From positions 1 to 13,490 of the forward strand of contig JAUWLN010000033.1 in the NCBI GenBank assembly GCA_030613665.1: a DNA stretch of 13,490 bases, given 5' to 3'. The stretch comes from Dehalococcoidia bacterium. Its GTDB lineage: Bacteria; Chloroflexota; Dehalococcoidia; Dehalococcoidales; RBG-16-60-22. Position 1 is the first letter of the stretch. Each line of letters opens with the position of its first letter. Below the pieces are notes generated by a model. That model was not told the DNA's origin. It did no database searches and saw only the letters and a list, made by a program, of their open reading frames with translations. This document shows positions 11,481 to 13,490 of this stretch, one piece after another. A program made the translations under genes and the position numbers.

Positions 11481-13319
11481 ATGTATGGCTCTACAGGTAA
11501 AGTATTGAGAGTCGATATGACTCAGGGCAAGCTATGGGATGAGGCCCTGGACGAAGCCACGCTCCGCAGGTACCTCGGCGGTACAGGGCTTGGCGCCAAG
11601 TACCTGATGGAAGAGGTGGACCCAAAAACCGACTGGTCCGACCCCAAAAATATCCTCTTCCTAGGTTCAGGTGTTTTGGGTGGCAGCCGAATTCCGGGTT
11701 GTGCCAGTATCTCCTTTGTCACCAAGGGTGCCATGACCAACGGGGCCACCTCCAGTCAGGCCAATGGCAACTTCGGTGCCTACCTCAGATGGTGTGGCTA
11801 CGATGCCATTATCGTTCAGGGCGTTTCTCCCAGCTGGAAGTACATCTACGTGCATGAGGGTGGCGCCGAACTCAGGGACGCAAGCCAATTAGTTGGCAAA
11901 GGCAGCTGGGAAACCGAGGATGCTATCAAGGCAGAACTGGGCTATAAAGAAAGAGCCATGAGCGTCTTCAGCATCGGCCCGGCGGGTGAAAATATGGTTA
12001 GGTTTGCCGGCATCTTTGGCGACCGTGGCCATGCCGCCCCCCACAATGGCACCGGCGCTGTTATGGGCTTGAAAAAACTGAAGGCTTTTGCCGCCCAGCG
12101 TGCCCCCAATAAACTCCAGTTTGCTGACTCGCAGAAGCTCGCCGAGCTGGCCAAGAAGACCACCGAAGGCGCCAAAGCTTTCGGCGGCGGTGGCGTTTTC
12201 AACTGGGGCACCAGCCGGGTGGTACCAGCCGCAGAGCCCGCAGGCTGGCTGCCAGTCAAGAATTACCAGACCAACGTCTTCCCGGAAAAAGACCTCTTTG
12301 ACGGCCAGCGCATCCGTTCCCTCTTTCAGAGCCAGAACTACCCATGCTATGGCTGTGCCTCCCATCACTACGAGCTGGTTACGGTAACCGAGGGCCCTTA
12401 CAAGGGTTTCTTCGGCAAGGAGCCCGAATACGAGCAGTGGGCCGCCTGGGGGCCACAGATATGGCAAAAAGACCCCGGAGCCGCCGTGGTACTCTCGAAT
12501 GAGTGTGATAACCTCGGCATGGACTGCAACGAGGCAGGCTGGTTGGTCGGCTGGGTGATGGAATGCTACGAGAAGGGTGCGCTCAAGAAAGAAGACCTCG
12601 GTGGCCTGGAAATGACCTGGGGCAACGTGGAGGCAACCCGCGCCCTGTTGAAGAAAATCGCCAACCGCGAAGGCTACGGTGATACCCTGGCTGAAGGCGT
12701 AAAACGCGCCGCTGAGAAAATGGGCGGTGAGGCGGTTAATTGGGCTATCTTCACCGGCAAGGGCAATACCCCCAGAGGGCACGACCACCGTGGACGCTGG
12801 GTGGAAATGATAGATACCATTGTTTCCGATAGCCAAACGCTGCAGACCCAGATGCTGGTGATGAACAAGGACCTGTGGAAGATGCCCAACCCGATGGATG
12901 TCTTTAACCCCGAACAAGTCGTCCAGGCGGAGGCCAATTCCACCGGCTCAATGACCGTCAGCGACTGCCTCGTCCAGTGCTGGTTTTGCAGTTTCAACGA
13001 TACGGAAACGCAGACCGAATCCATCAACGCCGCCACCGGCTGGAACCTCAGCCTGGAAGAGGTAATGAAGGTCGGCCGACGCACGGTCAACCTGCTGCGG
13101 CTCTACAACCTCAAGTGCGGCCTGACCCCGGACAAGGAGAAGCCATCACCAAGGTACTGCTCGCAGTGTGTGGATGGCCCGAACACGGATAAGCCCATCG
13201 CCCCGCACTTGGAAAAGATGATAGACCAGTACTACCAGTTGATGGGCTGGGATAGAAAAACCGGCATGCCGCTGCCAGAGACTTTGAAAGAACTGGACAT
13301 TGAAGACCTGGCAAAATAA
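11481..13319 (+). CDS. Aldehyde ferredoxin oxidoreductase-family tungsten enzyme with a Cys-to-His change at the cluster motif
   Basis: A 612-residue AOR-family protein that would use a tungsten bis-pyranopterin and a 4Fe-4S cluster to oxidise an aldehyde to an acid, or reduce the acid, with ferredoxin. The N-terminal domain shows MYGSTGKVLRVD, GGTGLGAKYL (33-42), SSQANGNFGAYL (91-102) and HNGTGAVMGLKKLKA (188-202). Cofactor-binding motifs match DxxGL(D/C): DNLGMD (343-348) and DCLVQC (495-500). Cluster ligands expected as CxxCxxxC plus a late Cys are Cys289, Cys292, His296 and Cys500, so the third is His. Further cysteines are at 349, 496, 503, 546, 560 and 563. Length is normal. The ferredoxin-like gene follows 30 bases later. 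BamB-like benzoyl-CoA reductase subunits belong to the same family and are an alternative; the substrate cannot be told. Confidence 0.93.
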   Translation: MYGSTGKVLRVDMTQGKLWDEALDEATLRRYLGGTGLGAKYLMEEVDPKTDWSDPKNILFLGSGVLGGSRIPGCASISFVTKGAMTNGATSSQANGNFGAYLRWCGYDAIIVQGVSPSWKYIYVHEGGAELRDASQLVGKGSWETEDAIKAELGYKERAMSVFSIGPAGENMVRFAGIFGDRGHAAPHNGTGAVMGLKKLKAFAAQRAPNKLQFADSQKLAELAKKTTEGAKAFGGGGVFNWGTSRVVPAAEPAGWLPVKNYQTNVFPEKDLFDGQRIRSLFQSQNYPCYGCASHHYELVTVTEGPYKGFFGKEPEYEQWAAWGPQIWQKDPGAAVVLSNECDNLGMDCNEAGWLVGWVMECYEKGALKKEDLGGLEMTWGNVEATRALLKKIANREGYGDTLAEGVKRAAEKMGGEAVNWAIFTGKGNTPRGHDHRGRWVEMIDTIVSDSQTLQTQMLVMNKDLWKMPNPMDVFNPEQVVQAEANSTGSMTVSDCLVQCWFCSFNDTETQTESINAATGWNLSLEEVMKVGRRTVNLLRLYNLKCGLTPDKEKPSPRYCSQCVDGPNTDKPIAPHLEKMIDQYYQLMGWDRKTGMPLPETLKELDIEDLAK

Positions 13320-13331
13320 CCAAATTCAGAT

Positions 13332-13338
13332 AAAGGAG
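13332..13338 (+). promoter_or_regulatory. Ribosome binding site of the ferredoxin-like gene
   Basis: AAAGGAG, 11 bases before the ATG at 13350. An earlier ATG at 13343 is also near but its frame closes after five codons (stop at 13358-13360), overlapping the true start. Confidence 0.7.
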
Positions 13339-13349
13339 CAAGATGCAGA

Positions 13350-13490
13350 ATGAAAATTGACCCGGAACTGTGCATCGTGTGTGAGGCCTGTCTGCCCTAC
13401 TGCCCGATGGAAGCCATCGGCATAAAGGATGACATGGCCGTTATCGATGAGGACGAGTGCGTGGACTGCAATGTCTGCCTCAAGTCGGGC
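13350..13490 (+). CDS. Ferredoxin-like 4Fe-4S protein, 3' end cut by window
   Basis: The first 47 residues of a ferredoxin-type protein; the frame is open to the window end. The first cluster motif is complete: Cys8, Cys11, Cys14 and Cys18 followed by Pro (CIVCEACLPYCP). The second begins with Cys37, Cys40 and Cys43 (CVDCNVCLKSG), and its fourth Cys would lie just beyond the window, probably after a longer spacing, since position 47 is Gly. The likely job is to take electrons from, or give them to, the AOR-family enzyme encoded upstream. It could be a small 2x(4Fe-4S) ferredoxin or the N-terminus of a larger electron-transfer subunit; the window does not tell. Confidence 0.88.
   Translation, partial: MKIDPELCIVCEACLPYCPMEAIGIKDDMAVIDEDECVDCNVCLKSG

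Noticed and set aside
11889..12917. A 342-codon open frame on the minus strand
   Set aside because: It is wholly antisense to the AOR-family gene, whose cofactor motifs are intact; the translation has no recognisable motif.
1..13490. Search by eye for tRNA genes, CRISPR arrays, insertion sequences and phage genes
   Set aside because: No cloverleaf with a TTCGANNC-type arm, no spaced direct repeats, no transposase or integrase-like protein was seen; gaps between genes are too short to hide most of these.

Overview
The window is 13,490 bases of ordinary, dense bacterial chromosome of moderately high GC. I see no phage, insertion sequence, CRISPR array, tRNA or rRNA gene. The gene set points to an anaerobic Chloroflexota bacterium, most likely of the Dehalococcoidia; this is an inference. 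It rests on three things: a two-subunit class I fumarase next to an isocitrate dehydrogenase and split aconitase-type subunits, a folate cluster that uses a PTPS-like protein where dihydroneopterin aldolase would be expected, and a tungsten aldehyde oxidoreductase operon. The first and last genes are cut by the window edges.

Layout. (1) Positions 1-1754, plus strand: NAD kinase (5' cut), a small GNAT acetyltransferase and a NUDIX ADP-ribose pyrophosphatase-type enzyme, tightly packed. (2) Positions 7970 down to 1751, minus strand: a seven-gene run of biotin-type carboxyltransferase, large and small subunits of an aconitase/isopropylmalate-dehydratase-type enzyme, isocitrate dehydrogenase, fumarase alpha, fumarase beta and a HIT protein. 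It meets the NUDIX gene tail to tail with overlapping stop codons. (3) Positions 7971-8264: a divergent intergenic region with two candidate promoters and two GC-rich inverted repeats. (4) Positions 8265-9987, plus strand: folP, folK and a PTPS-type enzyme. (5) Positions 9984-10166, minus strand: a Trm112-like zinc ribbon protein, again overlapping its convergent neighbour by its stop codon. (6) Positions 10306 to the end, plus strand: HpcH/HpaI aldolase, MoaD/ThiS sulfur carrier, AOR-family tungsten oxidoreductase and the start of a ferredoxin-like 4Fe-4S protein.

How the genes work together. The minus-strand run supplies steps around the citrate cycle: citrate to isocitrate (inferred from the neighbouring isocitrate dehydrogenase), isocitrate to 2-oxoglutarate, fumarate to malate, and an acyl-CoA carboxylation. 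Malate dehydrogenase and citrate synthase are not in the window. The folate cluster makes dihydropteroate, and its third gene has the adjacent Cys-Glu pair expected of PTPS-III proteins, which bypass FolB. The last operon looks like one module: an aldolase that can release an aldehyde, a tungstopterin enzyme that can oxidise aldehydes, a MoaD-like protein that may serve its cofactor, and a ferredoxin to take electrons. In the oxidoreductase, the third Cys of the usual CxxCxxxC cluster motif is a His.

The most interesting points are the Cys-to-His cluster ligand in the AOR protein, the aldolase-MoaD-AOR-ferredoxin module, the PTPS-III folate bypass, and a two-subunit hydratase that looks more like a tricarboxylate (aconitase-type) enzyme than LeuCD. 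None is proven by sequence alone.
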